From NCBI GenBank assembly GCA_964352715.1, contig CAYGSU010000020.1, positions 1 to 54,853 on the forward strand: DNA of 54,853 nt, written 5' to 3'. The stretch comes from JAVKBW01 sp964352715 (GTDB lineage: Bacteria; Pseudomonadota; Alphaproteobacteria; UBA8366; Aestuariispiraceae). Position 1 is the first letter of the stretch. Each line of letters starts with the position of its first letter. Under the pieces are notes generated by a model, which was given only the letters and a program-made list of their open reading frames with translations, searched no databases and was not told the origin of the DNA. The position numbers were made by a program, and so were the translations under genes. Shown one piece after another: positions 1 to 7,688 of this stretch.

Positions 1-356
<356 letters not shown>

Positions 357-643
357 AATCGAAGAATGGATAAACCATTCAACTATCGAAGCCCACAAGC
401 TATTCCTGTCAAACGTATAATTTCTCTTCCATTGAACACGGAGGTATTCAATGAAAGTAACGGATAACAAGATGCCTGCTGCTAGTGCCCCACGATACGC
501 CTATGATCCTACATAAGAGTATCCGCGAGCCCAGCTCCCCAGGCATCCCTTCCATACATCATCACAATGTCCAATAACCGCTTTTGCCGACCGAAGCCGA
601 AAAAGCGCCCCCCGGTCCGATTCGGTACCGGCGAAAGCCTTCT
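357..643 (-). other. rRNA operon leader (no gene seen)
   Basis: This is transcribed leader between the rRNA promoter and mature 16S. Two hairpins are visible: 364-380 (GAATGG/CCATTC, five-base loop) just ahead of the mature 5' end, and 430-453 (CATTGAA/TTCAATG, ten-base loop). No tRNA or convincing ORF is present. A boxA antitermination site may exist but I could not identify one with confidence. Confidence 0.6.
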
Positions 644-672
644 AATATATAGTGGCTGAGCCACCGCATCAA
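644..672 (-). promoter_or_regulatory. Promoter of the rRNA operon
   Basis: On the reverse strand there is a -35 box TTGATG (667-672), a spacer of exactly 17 bases, and a -10 box TATATT (644-649). This predicts a transcription start near 637 and a leader of roughly 280 nt before 16S. The spacer holds a perfect 6-bp inverted repeat, GTGGCT-N-AGCCAC (652-664). The region upstream of -35 (673-720) is relatively A/T-rich. The 673-952 stretch contains no gene I can support; short ORFs there show no family signal. Confidence 0.7.
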
Positions 673-952
673 CCGTTTCACAACACTCAGGAGAACAAAT
701 CGCTTTTGATTTTGTCCCCCGCTGATGCGGCGGTCACCGACGTTTTGATTTGGTTACCGGTTCGAACCGGGCCTCGTCTTGCGCCGACGGACGGGGATAT
801 AGGCGTCTGGTTCCGGCTTGTCCAGCATGAAATTTCAAAAAAATGCAATGAAGCTACGTTTTTTTTGTTACCAAATCGGAGAACGAGGATTTCCGCCGGT
901 TTGCGCCGGTAAAATTCTTTTTGCGATTTTTGCCCTTCAAGGGGTTGCTTCT

Positions 953-1414
953 TCAGACAACGCCGATCTCGCGCAAGGTAACCGCCAAATCTGCAGGAAG
1001 GTCATCCAGAGTCGCGCCATCTGGCAGATCCGGCGGTGCATCTTCCGCCTTCAGATAGCGCCAACCCTGAAACGGCCGATGCGGCCAGGGTTCGGTGAGC
1101 ACGATTTCAGGATCCAGCACGATCCGGCATTTCGGTTTTACCGCTTCGCCCGGGTCGTGGCTGTCCTCTACGCCGTTGCCGCCGCCGGGGCCGAATGTTT
1201 CCTCGAATCCGATGATCCGCTGTCGCGCCCGCATCACCCGGTTTATCACCCAGTAGATTGATCCGCCGGTTTCGAGGATCTCGTCCTTGCGCTTCGGCCA
1301 CATGCGGGTGGTATGGCCAATCGAGCCGACCGCCTTCAGCCGACTTTCCTGCCACGCGGCGAGGTCATCCACCGAGTCAGCGCCGACACAGAGTTTTCTG
1401 ATGTTAAGGGTCAT
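953..1414 (-). CDS. DUF1489 family protein
   Basis: A 153-residue protein of the DUF1489 family, which is largely restricted to Alphaproteobacteria and has no established function. It is full length for the family. It starts MTLNIRKLCVG and carries the W(P)KR..E....GGSIYWVI segment at about residues 39-57, which I recognise from DUF1489 proteins. It has no signal peptide or membrane segment and is probably cytosolic. It stands alone, transcribed in the same direction as the rRNA operon but upstream of it. Confidence 0.85.
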   Translation of the reverse strand: MTLNIRKLCVGADSVDDLAAWQESRLKAVGSIGHTTRMWPKRKDEILETGGSIYWVINRVMRARQRIIGFEETFGPGGGNGVEDSHDPGEAVKPKCRIVLDPEIVLTEPWPHRPFQGWRYLKAEDAPPDLPDGATLDDLPADLAVTLREIGVV

Positions 1415-1529
1415 ACAGACAAAGATGCCGACCAGTGACGACAGGTCAAGGATTGAACGGGCCGATCGGCCAAGCCCCCGGATACGCGCCGTCAGGTTTC
1501 AGGTTGGCGCTCATTTTTGCGGCGGCGAC

Positions 1530-1979
1530 TTACAGACCCGATTCAATGTCGGGCCAGTTTTCATTGGCATCTGAAATGTAGCCGGCCCTGTCCTGATCCC
1601 ATTTCGATTGAACGGATTTCGAGTAGTTCAGGTACAATTTGTCATCGACAACGGACCAGGCATCCGGGTCCGTCGAGGCTGTGTATCCCTGGCTGACGGC
1701 ATAGGCGCAGTAGCCGCCGTATTGAGGGGCGTACTTTTCCGGATCGGCCGCGAACAGATCCCGGTTCGCGGCGCTGGAGAATTGCCATGTCGCCCCGTTC
1801 CACTCATAGGTGAAGTCATCATCACCCTCTACGGGCTTGCCTTCCGTGAAGTAGGCAACCGCATCGTAGCCGTCGATGGCGGTCCCCCAGCTGGAATAGA
1901 CCTTGTCGGCAGCGGCCGGGCCGGCCAGCAGAAGCACAAACGGAACAATAAGAGCGATGATCAACCGGGTGGGGCGCAT
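1530..1979 (-). CDS. Secreted YHS-domain protein
   Basis: A 149-residue protein with a clear Sec signal peptide (MRPTRLIIALIVPFVLLLAG, then PAAA before the cleavage point). The mature part is a single YHS domain: GTAIDGYDAVAYFTEGKPV, then W..SS..NRDLFAADPEKYAPQYGGYCAYAVS. YHS domains are thought to bind metal, often copper, and occur in periplasmic proteins of this length. The start at 1979 is preferred because AGGA lies about ten bases upstream. An ATG at 1988 in the same frame sits too close to that site. Confidence 0.85.
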   Translation of the reverse strand: MRPTRLIIALIVPFVLLLAGPAAADKVYSSWGTAIDGYDAVAYFTEGKPVEGDDDFTYEWNGATWQFSSAANRDLFAADPEKYAPQYGGYCAYAVSQGYTASTDPDAWSVVDDKLYLNYSKSVQSKWDQDRAGYISDANENWPDIESGL

Positions 1980-2099
1980 GACTTCCATTTCCTTCCAGTA
2001 TTGGAATCTGCTCCTAAAATGGCTTGAAGCAACCGGAAGGGAAATAAACTCGTCGTGAAACCGCGTGAAGACGCGCTGCCTGTCTTAGGCGGAAATCCT

Positions 2100-2705
2100 T
2101 TACCAGCCGCCGGTTTCGATCCATCTGTCGAGTTGGCGCATGTGATCGACGCCCCAGAACGGTTCACCGCGATAGATGAAATACGGCGAGCCGAACACAC
2201 CCTTTTCGATTGCCGCTTCGGTCGCCGCTTTCACTTGATCCTTGATCGCCTGATCGGCGATTCCTGCGGCGGCGGCATCCCGGTCGAGCCCGGTTTCCGC
2301 TGCAATGTCGAGAACCGTGTCGGCTTCCCAGACCGGGCGACCGGTTGACCAGGCCCCGCGATACAGGCCGTGCACCAGTGCCGCCGTCTTGTCCGGATGC
2401 GTTTGCATGACCCAATAGGTTGCACGGCAAGACGGCACCGGGAACACCGGAAACTTTGCCGGCCATGTCATAGCAAGATTGTGCAGGCGGGCAGTACGCG
2501 CCATGTCGTGCTTCGAATAATCGCCCTTTAGTGGCTGGCCGATCAGCGGGCTTCCACCGGTCGTCTTGAATACCGCGCCCAGCAGGATGGGATGCCAGTT
2601 GACCCGCAGCCCTTGACGTTCTGCCAGCGCCTCGATCAGTTCCGACGCAATGTAGCCGTAGGGCGATGAATATTCGAAGTAAAAGTCGATAGCCGAATCG
2701 TTCAT
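2100..2705 (-). CDS. 2-hydroxychromene-2-carboxylate isomerase-like (DsbA-fold, kappa GST type)
   Basis: A 201-residue thioredoxin-fold protein of the HCCA isomerase/kappa glutathione transferase group. The N-terminal IDFYFEYSSPYGYIAS carries the family's S-S-P-Y region and the C-terminal GVFGSPYFIYRGEPFWG the cis-Pro loop. NahD-type members use glutathione to isomerise naphthalene breakdown intermediates. No other naphthalene gene is near, so the substrate here is unknown. The start at 2705 has GAGG nine bases upstream. An ATG at 2720 overlaps the carbonic anhydrase stop (ATGA), so the two genes are translationally linked either way. Confidence 0.85.
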   Translation of the reverse strand: MNDSAIDFYFEYSSPYGYIASELIEALAERQGLRVNWHPILLGAVFKTTGGSPLIGQPLKGDYSKHDMARTARLHNLAMTWPAKFPVFPVPSCRATYWVMQTHPDKTAALVHGLYRGAWSTGRPVWEADTVLDIAAETGLDRDAAAAGIADQAIKDQVKAATEAAIEKGVFGSPYFIYRGEPFWGVDHMRQLDRWIETGGW

Positions 2706-2716
2706 CGGGTTATGCC

Positions 2717-3349
2717 TCATTCAATAACGCTGAAATCCTCGCCGGACTCGGTCAGCACTTCCAGCCGTCCGGCATGCAGGTTGAACCGCCAGCCATGCAG
2801 CGTGAGCCTGCCATCCGCGATTCGTTCCGCAACCCATGGAAAGCCGCGCAAGTTGGTGACCGAAAGCTGGACCGAAGCACGTTCGACTTCGGTTGCACCG
2901 CCGCCTTCCGGGAAACCGGCCATGCGCTGTGCTTCCTTCGCCAGATTGACCCAGGTGCCGAGGAATTCCCGCTTCGACATGATATCCGACGACGTATTGG
3001 TCAACGCTTCGATGCCGCCACAGCCGGAATGGCCAAGCACCACCAGATGCTTCACGTTCAGATCCCGCACCGCAAATTCAACCGCCGCGCTGGTGCCGTG
3101 GTAGAAACCGTCAGGCGCGTACGGCGGCACCAGGGCCGCCACGTTGCGAATCACGAAAATCTCGCCCGGATCGGCATGAAACAGGATCGCCGGGTCGACA
3201 CGGGCGTCCGCACAGGCAATCAGGCAGACTTCCGGCGACTGTCCTTCTTCGGCCAGCCGTTCGATCGTGCCGCCGCGCTTTTCATAGTGCAGCGCCCGAA
3301 AACTCTTGAAACCGGCCAGCAGGCGGCTGATCGACGTTTTCTCAGTCAT
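2717..3349 (-). CDS. Beta-class carbonic anhydrase
   Basis: A 210-residue cytosolic zinc enzyme interconverting CO2 and bicarbonate. The zinc ligands of beta carbonic anhydrases are visible: Cys46 and the Asp48-Arg50 dyad in ACADARVD, then His107 and Cys110 in GHSGCGG. Length and motif spacing are normal. The ATG at 3349 is the likely start; a TTG two codons earlier is possible. It is the first gene of a pair with the HCCA-isomerase-like gene. Confidence 0.93.
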   Translation of the reverse strand: MTEKTSISRLLAGFKSFRALHYEKRGGTIERLAEEGQSPEVCLIACADARVDPAILFHADPGEIFVIRNVAALVPPYAPDGFYHGTSAAVEFAVRDLNVKHLVVLGHSGCGGIEALTNTSSDIMSKREFLGTWVNLAKEAQRMAGFPEGGGATEVERASVQLSVTNLRGFPWVAERIADGRLTLHGWRFNLHAGRLEVLTESGEDFSVIE

Positions 3350-3373
3350 TTGCAAAATCCACTTTTTACCGGC

Positions 3374-3886
3374 TCAGGCACAATACCGTTCCGGTTGCAT
3401 GTCGTCGCCGGCACGAACGCGTTTTGCGTCAGGCGGCGAGTACGGCGTTTTGAACGTAAAGGCCTCGGCAGTCGGGCCGGCCTTCTTCAAATGGGCCAGC
3501 TTGTCCATGGCTTCGTCGACAGTCGGGATATGCCCGGCCGGCACCCACCACAGGACCATGAAGGGACCGTCCCACTTTTCGAAGAATTCGCGGCGTCGCT
3601 TCATGATGCTGACATGGTCGCTGCGGTAAACAAAGCCGAACAAGGCGTCGACCGATTCCCAGACCGAAAGATTGACGATCAGCAGCGGGTCGGCGTCATC
3701 GACCGCAATATCGGTAGCATTGCCTTCATCCGTTTGCAGACGCCAGACGAAGCCGGGGCATTCATCCGCCATTGCATTGATGCGGTCGAGGTTATCGACG
3801 AAGTCCTTCAGCGCCGGACTCTCCAGAGAATCGACCGTTCGGCCGATGTTCAATTGCGCCAGATGCCACGTTTTGCTTTCTGTCAT
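3374..3886 (-). CDS. DUF3291 family protein
   Basis: A 170-residue protein matching DUF3291: it starts with W.LAQLNIGR, has a central FVWRLQTDEGNATD segment and an LSVWES...FVYRSDHV core, and ends with a W...GP..V.WWVPAGHIP block. The fold resembles ferredoxin-like dimeric alpha/beta-barrel (monooxygenase-type) proteins, but function is unestablished. It starts four bases after the SDR stop on the same strand, so SDR and DUF3291 probably form an operon. Confidence 0.85.
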   Translation of the reverse strand: MTESKTWHLAQLNIGRTVDSLESPALKDFVDNLDRINAMADECPGFVWRLQTDEGNATDIAVDDADPLLIVNLSVWESVDALFGFVYRSDHVSIMKRRREFFEKWDGPFMVLWWVPAGHIPTVDEAMDKLAHLKKAGPTAEAFTFKTPYSPPDAKRVRAGDDMQPERYCA

Positions 3887-3890
3887 GAGA

Positions 3891-4547
3891 TCACCACGGC
3901 AAGGGTTTTCCGTCGTAATTGAGATACGCGCCGGATACCGTCAGCCTGTCGACGACGTTCTTCATGCTCGTGGCACTGGTCCTGGTGTCGATATCCGCCT
4001 CGCTGCCGCCCATCTCGGTTTGTACCCAACCCGGATGCAGGATCACGGTCTTGATGCCGTCTGACATCAGTTCCTTGGTCAGGCAGTCTACCGCCATGTT
4101 CAGGGCAGCCTTCGATGTTCTATACAGATATGCGCCGCCGGAGTTTTTGGTGATCGACCCCATCATCGACGACGTGAACGCCATCGTCTTGTGATCGGAA
4201 GCCGCCACATTACCGCGCAGCAGCGACGCCAGGCGGGTCGGTCCGGCCGTGTTCACCCTGAATGAAAGCTCCCAGTCGGCAAATGTATTGTCGTCCACGC
4301 TTCTGCCTTTATCGACATAGATGCCGGCATTGTTCCACAAGACGTCAATCGGTTTGCCCTCCAGCGATGCCACCAGGGCATTGATGCTGCCTTCATCGCC
4401 GATATCCAGCGTCATTGCCGTTGTGCCTTCTGGGGCCGACGCCGCATCGCGGCAGGCCGCCATAACGGTCCAGCCATCGGCGAGATACGCTTCGGCCAGG
4501 GATTTCCCGATTCCCCGGTTCGCGCCGGTTAACAATAATGTCGGCAT
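3891..4547 (-). CDS. Short-chain dehydrogenase/reductase
   Basis: A 218-residue classical SDR. The NAD(P) loop TGANRGIG is at residues 7-14, NNAG at 72-75, catalytic Ser near 126-127, and the Y-x3-K pair at Tyr142/Lys146. The C-terminal HPGWVQTEMGG matches the C-factor-like group. A strong ribosome-binding site (GGAGG, five bases before ATG) supports the start. The substrate cannot be told from sequence. It heads a two-gene unit with the DUF3291 gene. Confidence 0.9.
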   Translation of the reverse strand: MPTLLLTGANRGIGKSLAEAYLADGWTVMAACRDAASAPEGTTAMTLDIGDEGSINALVASLEGKPIDVLWNNAGIYVDKGRSVDDNTFADWELSFRVNTAGPTRLASLLRGNVAASDHKTMAFTSSMMGSITKNSGGAYLYRTSKAALNMAVDCLTKELMSDGIKTVILHPGWVQTEMGGSEADIDTRTSATSMKNVVDRLTVSGAYLNYDGKPLPW

Positions 4548-4562
4548 GGTGCCTCCTCTGTC

Positions 4563-4940
4563 TTACTGCGACGGCATTCCATTGCCGTCTTCCATGTGTG
4601 CCGTGTAGCGGTCGCCGCCAGAGCCGACCCACACGATATCGCCGTTATCGGTGCCGAACATGTCATAACACGCCCAGCCGCTGGCGGGTGGCCAGACCGA
4701 GCAATAGCGATCGCCGCTGACGCGCCAGCTTCCCCGCGTCAGCCGCGATCCATCCCAGTACGGCGTTTCACCGGAACTGGCAAAATACTGTTTGATGACG
4801 CCGCCCTGATAGATCGCCGTTCGGCCGGTAAGAACCGATTCGATTTCCGGGCCGGACAACCGCACCTCATCCGCAAAGGCGGGAAAGACAGCAAGCATGG
4901 CGACAACGAAGGCCGCCGGCGCACTAGCGGCACGGCGCAT
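4563..4940 (-). CDS. Small secreted protein, unknown function
   Basis: A 125-residue protein starting MRRAASAPAAFVVAMLAVF with a signal peptide ending near AFA-DEV. The mature part has a GPEIESVLTGRTAIYQ..G.....Y start, followed by a W..GSWRVSGDRYCSVWPP...CYD region. This resembles small periplasmic proteins of the DUF995 type, although I am not certain of the family. The two Cys could form a disulfide. The start at 4940 overlaps the end of the upstream LysR gene by 17 bases; no good ribosome site is visible, which fits coupled translation. Confidence 0.6.
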   Translation of the reverse strand: MRRAASAPAAFVVAMLAVFPAFADEVRLSGPEIESVLTGRTAIYQGGVIKQYFASSGETPYWDGSRLTRGSWRVSGDRYCSVWPPASGWACYDMFGTDNGDIVWVGSGGDRYTAHMEDGNGMPSQ

Positions 4941-5817
4941 TCGCAACCAGAAAGTCGATAAGAACCCTGACTTTCGGAGACAGATGGCGCGGATCGGGGT
5001 AGACGACATGAATGGGTGTGATTTCTTCATCCAGGAAATCCGTCAGCACAGAAACAAGGCGGCCTTCGGCGACGTCGTTGGTGACGAGAAAGTCGCTCAA
5101 CCGGGCAAGACCCAGCCCGGCCAGAGTCATTTTATAAACCGCTTGCCCGTTATTGGCCAAGAAATTGCCCGATGTTCTGATTGTCTGTTCGCGCCCATCG
5201 GCCATCAGGAACTTCCAGTCGTTGAGACTTGGATTCCCCGCGAAAGCCAGACAGTTGTGTTTGTCCAGATCGGACGGCTGTTTCGGAATGCCGTATCGTT
5301 TGAAGTAGGACGGCGTGCCGACAACCAGCCGACGCGCATCGCACAGCTTGCGAGCGACCATCGCCGAATTGGCCAGCCTGCCCTGCCGCACCGCAAGGTC
5401 GATCCCCTGTTCGACAAGGTCCACGACAGCGTCGGTCATGATCACTTCGACGGATATTTCCGGATACTGCGCCAGAAACTTCGGCAGGATCGGAATCAGC
5501 CGTTCCTGACCGTAAGCGTTCGATACGGTGACGCGCAGATTGCCGCGCGGCTCCGCCTTGGAGGCCGAGACCGCCTGCTCCGCCTCGTCAATATCGGCGA
5601 GGATGCGCTTTACGCGGTGATAATAGGCATCACCCTCTTCCGTCACGCTCAGACGCCGGGTTGTGCGTGTAAGCAGCCGCACGCCCAGCCGGTCTTCAAG
5701 CCGCGTGATCTGCTTGCTGACGGCTGACGGCGACAGGTTCAGCTGCCGCGCGGCGGCGGAAAACCCGCCATCATCCACAACGCGCGCAAATACAACCATT
5801 TCGCCTACAGCATCCAT
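4924..5817 (-). CDS. LysR-family transcriptional regulator
   Basis: A 297-residue regulator. The winged helix-turn-helix covers residues 1-60 (F..VVDDGGFSAAARQLNLSPSAVSKQITRLE), followed by a substrate-binding domain from about 90 to 295 (GNLRVTVSNAYG...). This is the common DadA/AaeR-like layout. The effector is unknown. It is divergent from a tiny ORF at 5944 across 126 bp containing a palindrome that could be its operator. The 3' end overlaps the small secreted protein gene. Confidence 0.92.
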   Translation of the reverse strand: MDAVGEMVVFARVVDDGGFSAAARQLNLSPSAVSKQITRLEDRLGVRLLTRTTRRLSVTEEGDAYYHRVKRILADIDEAEQAVSASKAEPRGNLRVTVSNAYGQERLIPILPKFLAQYPEISVEVIMTDAVVDLVEQGIDLAVRQGRLANSAMVARKLCDARRLVVGTPSYFKRYGIPKQPSDLDKHNCLAFAGNPSLNDWKFLMADGREQTIRTSGNFLANNGQAVYKMTLAGLGLARLSDFLVTNDVAEGRLVSVLTDFLDEEITPIHVVYPDPRHLSPKVRVLIDFLVANAPCR

Positions 5818-5878
5818 CGTCTGTCTGGCCTTCTATATATGATTAAATTTCACCAATGTAGTGTTTTTATACCGTATT

Positions 5879-5899
5879 ATTAGTTTCTCCGGAACTAAT
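5879..5899. promoter_or_regulatory. Inverted repeat, candidate LysR operator
   Basis: ATTAGTT (5879-5885), seven-base spacer TCTCCGG, AACTAAT (5893-5899), a perfect 7-bp dyad. It lies in the A/T-rich intergenic region between the lysR start (5817) and the divergent small ORF (5944). LysR proteins typically bind T-N11-A dyads in such divergent regions. The assignment is inference. Confidence 0.5.
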
Positions 5900-5943
5900 T
5901 ATATACTGCGTAGAACAACGCAATCTATTCCAGTAGGAGACTG

Positions 5944-6111
5944 ATGATGACCGACAGACAATACCCCGCAACCACAGCATTTGCAGCAGACCATGATCCT
6001 TTCAGATATGCAACGGAGGTTGCTCATCAGGCGCGTGCGGACGCAATGAAGCATGGTCTGGATTCATTGGTGGATGCCGTACGCAGCACCTTCGGCAAAG
6101 CGAAAGCCTAG
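5944..6111 (+). CDS. Possible 55-residue protein
   Basis: ATG ATG start with AGGAG four to seven bases upstream, and TAG at 6109-6111. The product (MMTDRQYPATTAFAADHDPF...) has a predicted amphipathic helical C-terminal half ending in FGKAKA. I recognise no family. It is divergent from the LysR gene, downstream of the candidate operator, and ends by overlapping the folD stop in convergent orientation. Support is the ribosome-binding site and position only. Confidence 0.45.
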   Translation: MMTDRQYPATTAFAADHDPFRYATEVAHQARADAMKHGLDSLVDAVRSTFGKAKA

Positions 6112-7010
6112 ACGAGGGTTCCGGTCCGCCCGAACTCGGCTTCATAATGTCGTTTCTGGATTTCCGCCGCCGTTGCCGTGTTGCGCATCAGAATCGAAAC
6201 CGTGACGATGCCGACACCGCCTGGTACCGGCGTGATCCAGCCGGCCACATCGTAACATGACTCATAGTCCGCGTCGCCGACGACCTTCGTTGAACCGTCT
6301 TCCAGCGTGATCTGGTTGATCCCGATATCGATCACCGCCGCACCCGGCTTGATCATCTGCCCTGTTACCAGCCCCGGCTTGCCGACCGCAACGAAGACGG
6401 CATCGGCCTGGCGTGAATGAACCGCCAGATTCCGCGTCATGTGATGACAGACGGTTACGGTCGCGCCTTCGCTCATCAGCAGAAAGGCGATCGGCTTGCC
6501 GACAATTTCGGAATGACCGATCACCACAACTTCCAGCCCCTGCAGGCTCAGCGATGTCTGCTTCAGCAATTCGACGGCGGCGACCGATGTGCAGGGCCCC
6601 ATGACAAGATCGTTGTAGACGATATTGCCGATCGACGACGGGTGCATGCCTTCAACATCCTTCATCGGATGGATGGCGCGCTGCAGGTCTTTCACTGAAA
6701 CCTGTTTCGGCGTCGGCCGCTGGATAATGATGCCGGTGGTGCGCGGATCCGCATTCAGGGCCGCGATAACGCCCAGCATTTCCGTCTGCGAAACGTCTTC
6801 CGGCATGAACCGGCTTTCGAAATCGATGCCCAGTTTTTCGGCGACCTTCTGCTGGTTACGGATGTAGAGGTCCGCTGCTTCAGACTGGCCAATGGCCAGC
6901 GACATCAACCGAGGCGCCCAGCCGGAGTCGCGCAGGGCCGAAACCCGGTTCGCGACATCGGCCCGAATTTTATCTGCCAGCGGTTTCCCGCGCAGTGATT
7001 TGTGATCCAT
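6108..7010 (-). CDS. folD: FolD: methylene-THF dehydrogenase (cyclohydrolase Lys missing)
   Basis: A 300-residue homologue of FolD, which oxidises 5,10-methylene-THF with NADP and normally hydrolyses methenyl-THF to 10-formyl-THF. Family landmarks are Tyr49 in LYIRNQQK, Gln97 in GIIIQRP, HPMKDVEGMHP at 114-124, the nucleotide-loop VVVIGHSEIVGKP, and PVPGGVG near the C-terminus. Departures: the catalytic Lys of the YVxxK motif is Gln53, the folate-binding Asp of KDVDG is Glu120, and GGVGPMT reads GGVGIVT. The start at 7010 has AGAGGG six bases upstream. Neighbours are mobA, fdhD and moaA, which suits formate-linked C1 oxidation. Confidence 0.9.
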   Translation of the reverse strand: MDHKSLRGKPLADKIRADVANRVSALRDSGWAPRLMSLAIGQSEAADLYIRNQQKVAEKLGIDFESRFMPEDVSQTEMLGVIAALNADPRTTGIIIQRPTPKQVSVKDLQRAIHPMKDVEGMHPSSIGNIVYNDLVMGPCTSVAAVELLKQTSLSLQGLEVVVIGHSEIVGKPIAFLLMSEGATVTVCHHMTRNLAVHSRQADAVFVAVGKPGLVTGQMIKPGAAVIDIGINQITLEDGSTKVVGDADYESCYDVAGWITPVPGGVGIVTVSILMRNTATAAEIQKRHYEAEFGRTGTLV

Positions 7011-7049
7011 ATTGCCCTCTGGATAGATCGTACTGTCGGGCACCCAATA

Positions 7050-7688
7050 CTAGGGATGGCCGGACCCGGCAATGCCGTTCAGGTATCGTTCGGCCCGCTC
7101 GATATCTTCTGGCGTATTGGCATTGAAAAAGGGATCGACCGGCTCGGTCGGAAAATCGACGTCGCTTACGGTAAAGCGCGCTGTCCAGCGATCGACCTTG
7201 CGAATGTCCTCCTGCGTCATGGCGGCATGGAGATCGTCCCGCAAGGCTACCGGCCACAACCCGACCACCGGATGAGCGCGCCCGCCGGATTCCGCCCGCG
7301 CCATATCGGTCGAATCAGCATTTACCGCCGCCCGCAGCCTGTCACACAGATCCGTTGGCAGAAACGGCGCATCGGTCGGTGCGGTCAGTATCCACTCGAA
7401 AGGCTGCCGGGTTTCGATTACCCAGTCCATGCCGGTCAGCACGCCGGCCAACGGTCCCGCGAAACCATCAATGGAGTCGGGGCGGACAGGCAGACCGAAT
7501 TCCTCGAACCTGGACGGGTCGCCGTTCGCATTCAGCACAAGAGCGGAAACCTGCGGCGACATCGTCTCTATTATATAGGACAGGATCGGTCGGCCGCCGA
7601 TCAGCTTCAGGCACTTGTCGCCACCGCCCATGCGGCGCGCCTGCCCGCCGGCCAGCAAAACACCGGCTATCCTTGAAGGTTCGATCAT
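7050..7688 (-). CDS. mobA: Molybdenum cofactor guanylyltransferase MobA
   Basis: A 212-residue cytosolic nucleotidyltransferase that joins GMP to Mo-molybdopterin to make the MGD cofactor of formate dehydrogenase and DMSO-reductase-type enzymes. The GTP-binding start GVLLAGGQARRMGGGDK (residues 9-25) is diagnostic. GFAGPLAGVLTGMDW, PTDAPFLP and the C-terminal FFNANTPED are further MobA motifs. Length is normal. It overlaps the GGDEF gene by four bases (7685-7688) and lies 39 bp before folD. Confidence 0.93.
   Translation of the reverse strand: MIEPSRIAGVLLAGGQARRMGGGDKCLKLIGGRPILSYIIETMSPQVSALVLNANGDPSRFEEFGLPVRPDSIDGFAGPLAGVLTGMDWVIETRQPFEWILTAPTDAPFLPTDLCDRLRAAVNADSTDMARAESGGRAHPVVGLWPVALRDDLHAAMTQEDIRKVDRWTARFTVSDVDFPTEPVDPFFNANTPEDIERAERYLNGIAGSGHP

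Noticed and set aside
382..414. TTGACA near 409-414 on the reverse strand as a second rRNA promoter.
   Set aside because: The matching -10 (TCGATA) is poor, and the start would fall at the mature 16S 5' end. It is more likely leader sequence.
652..1261. Short plus-strand ORFs upstream of the rRNA promoter and opposite DUF1489.
   Set aside because: Arg-rich and without family signal; they overlap the promoter or are antisense to a real gene.
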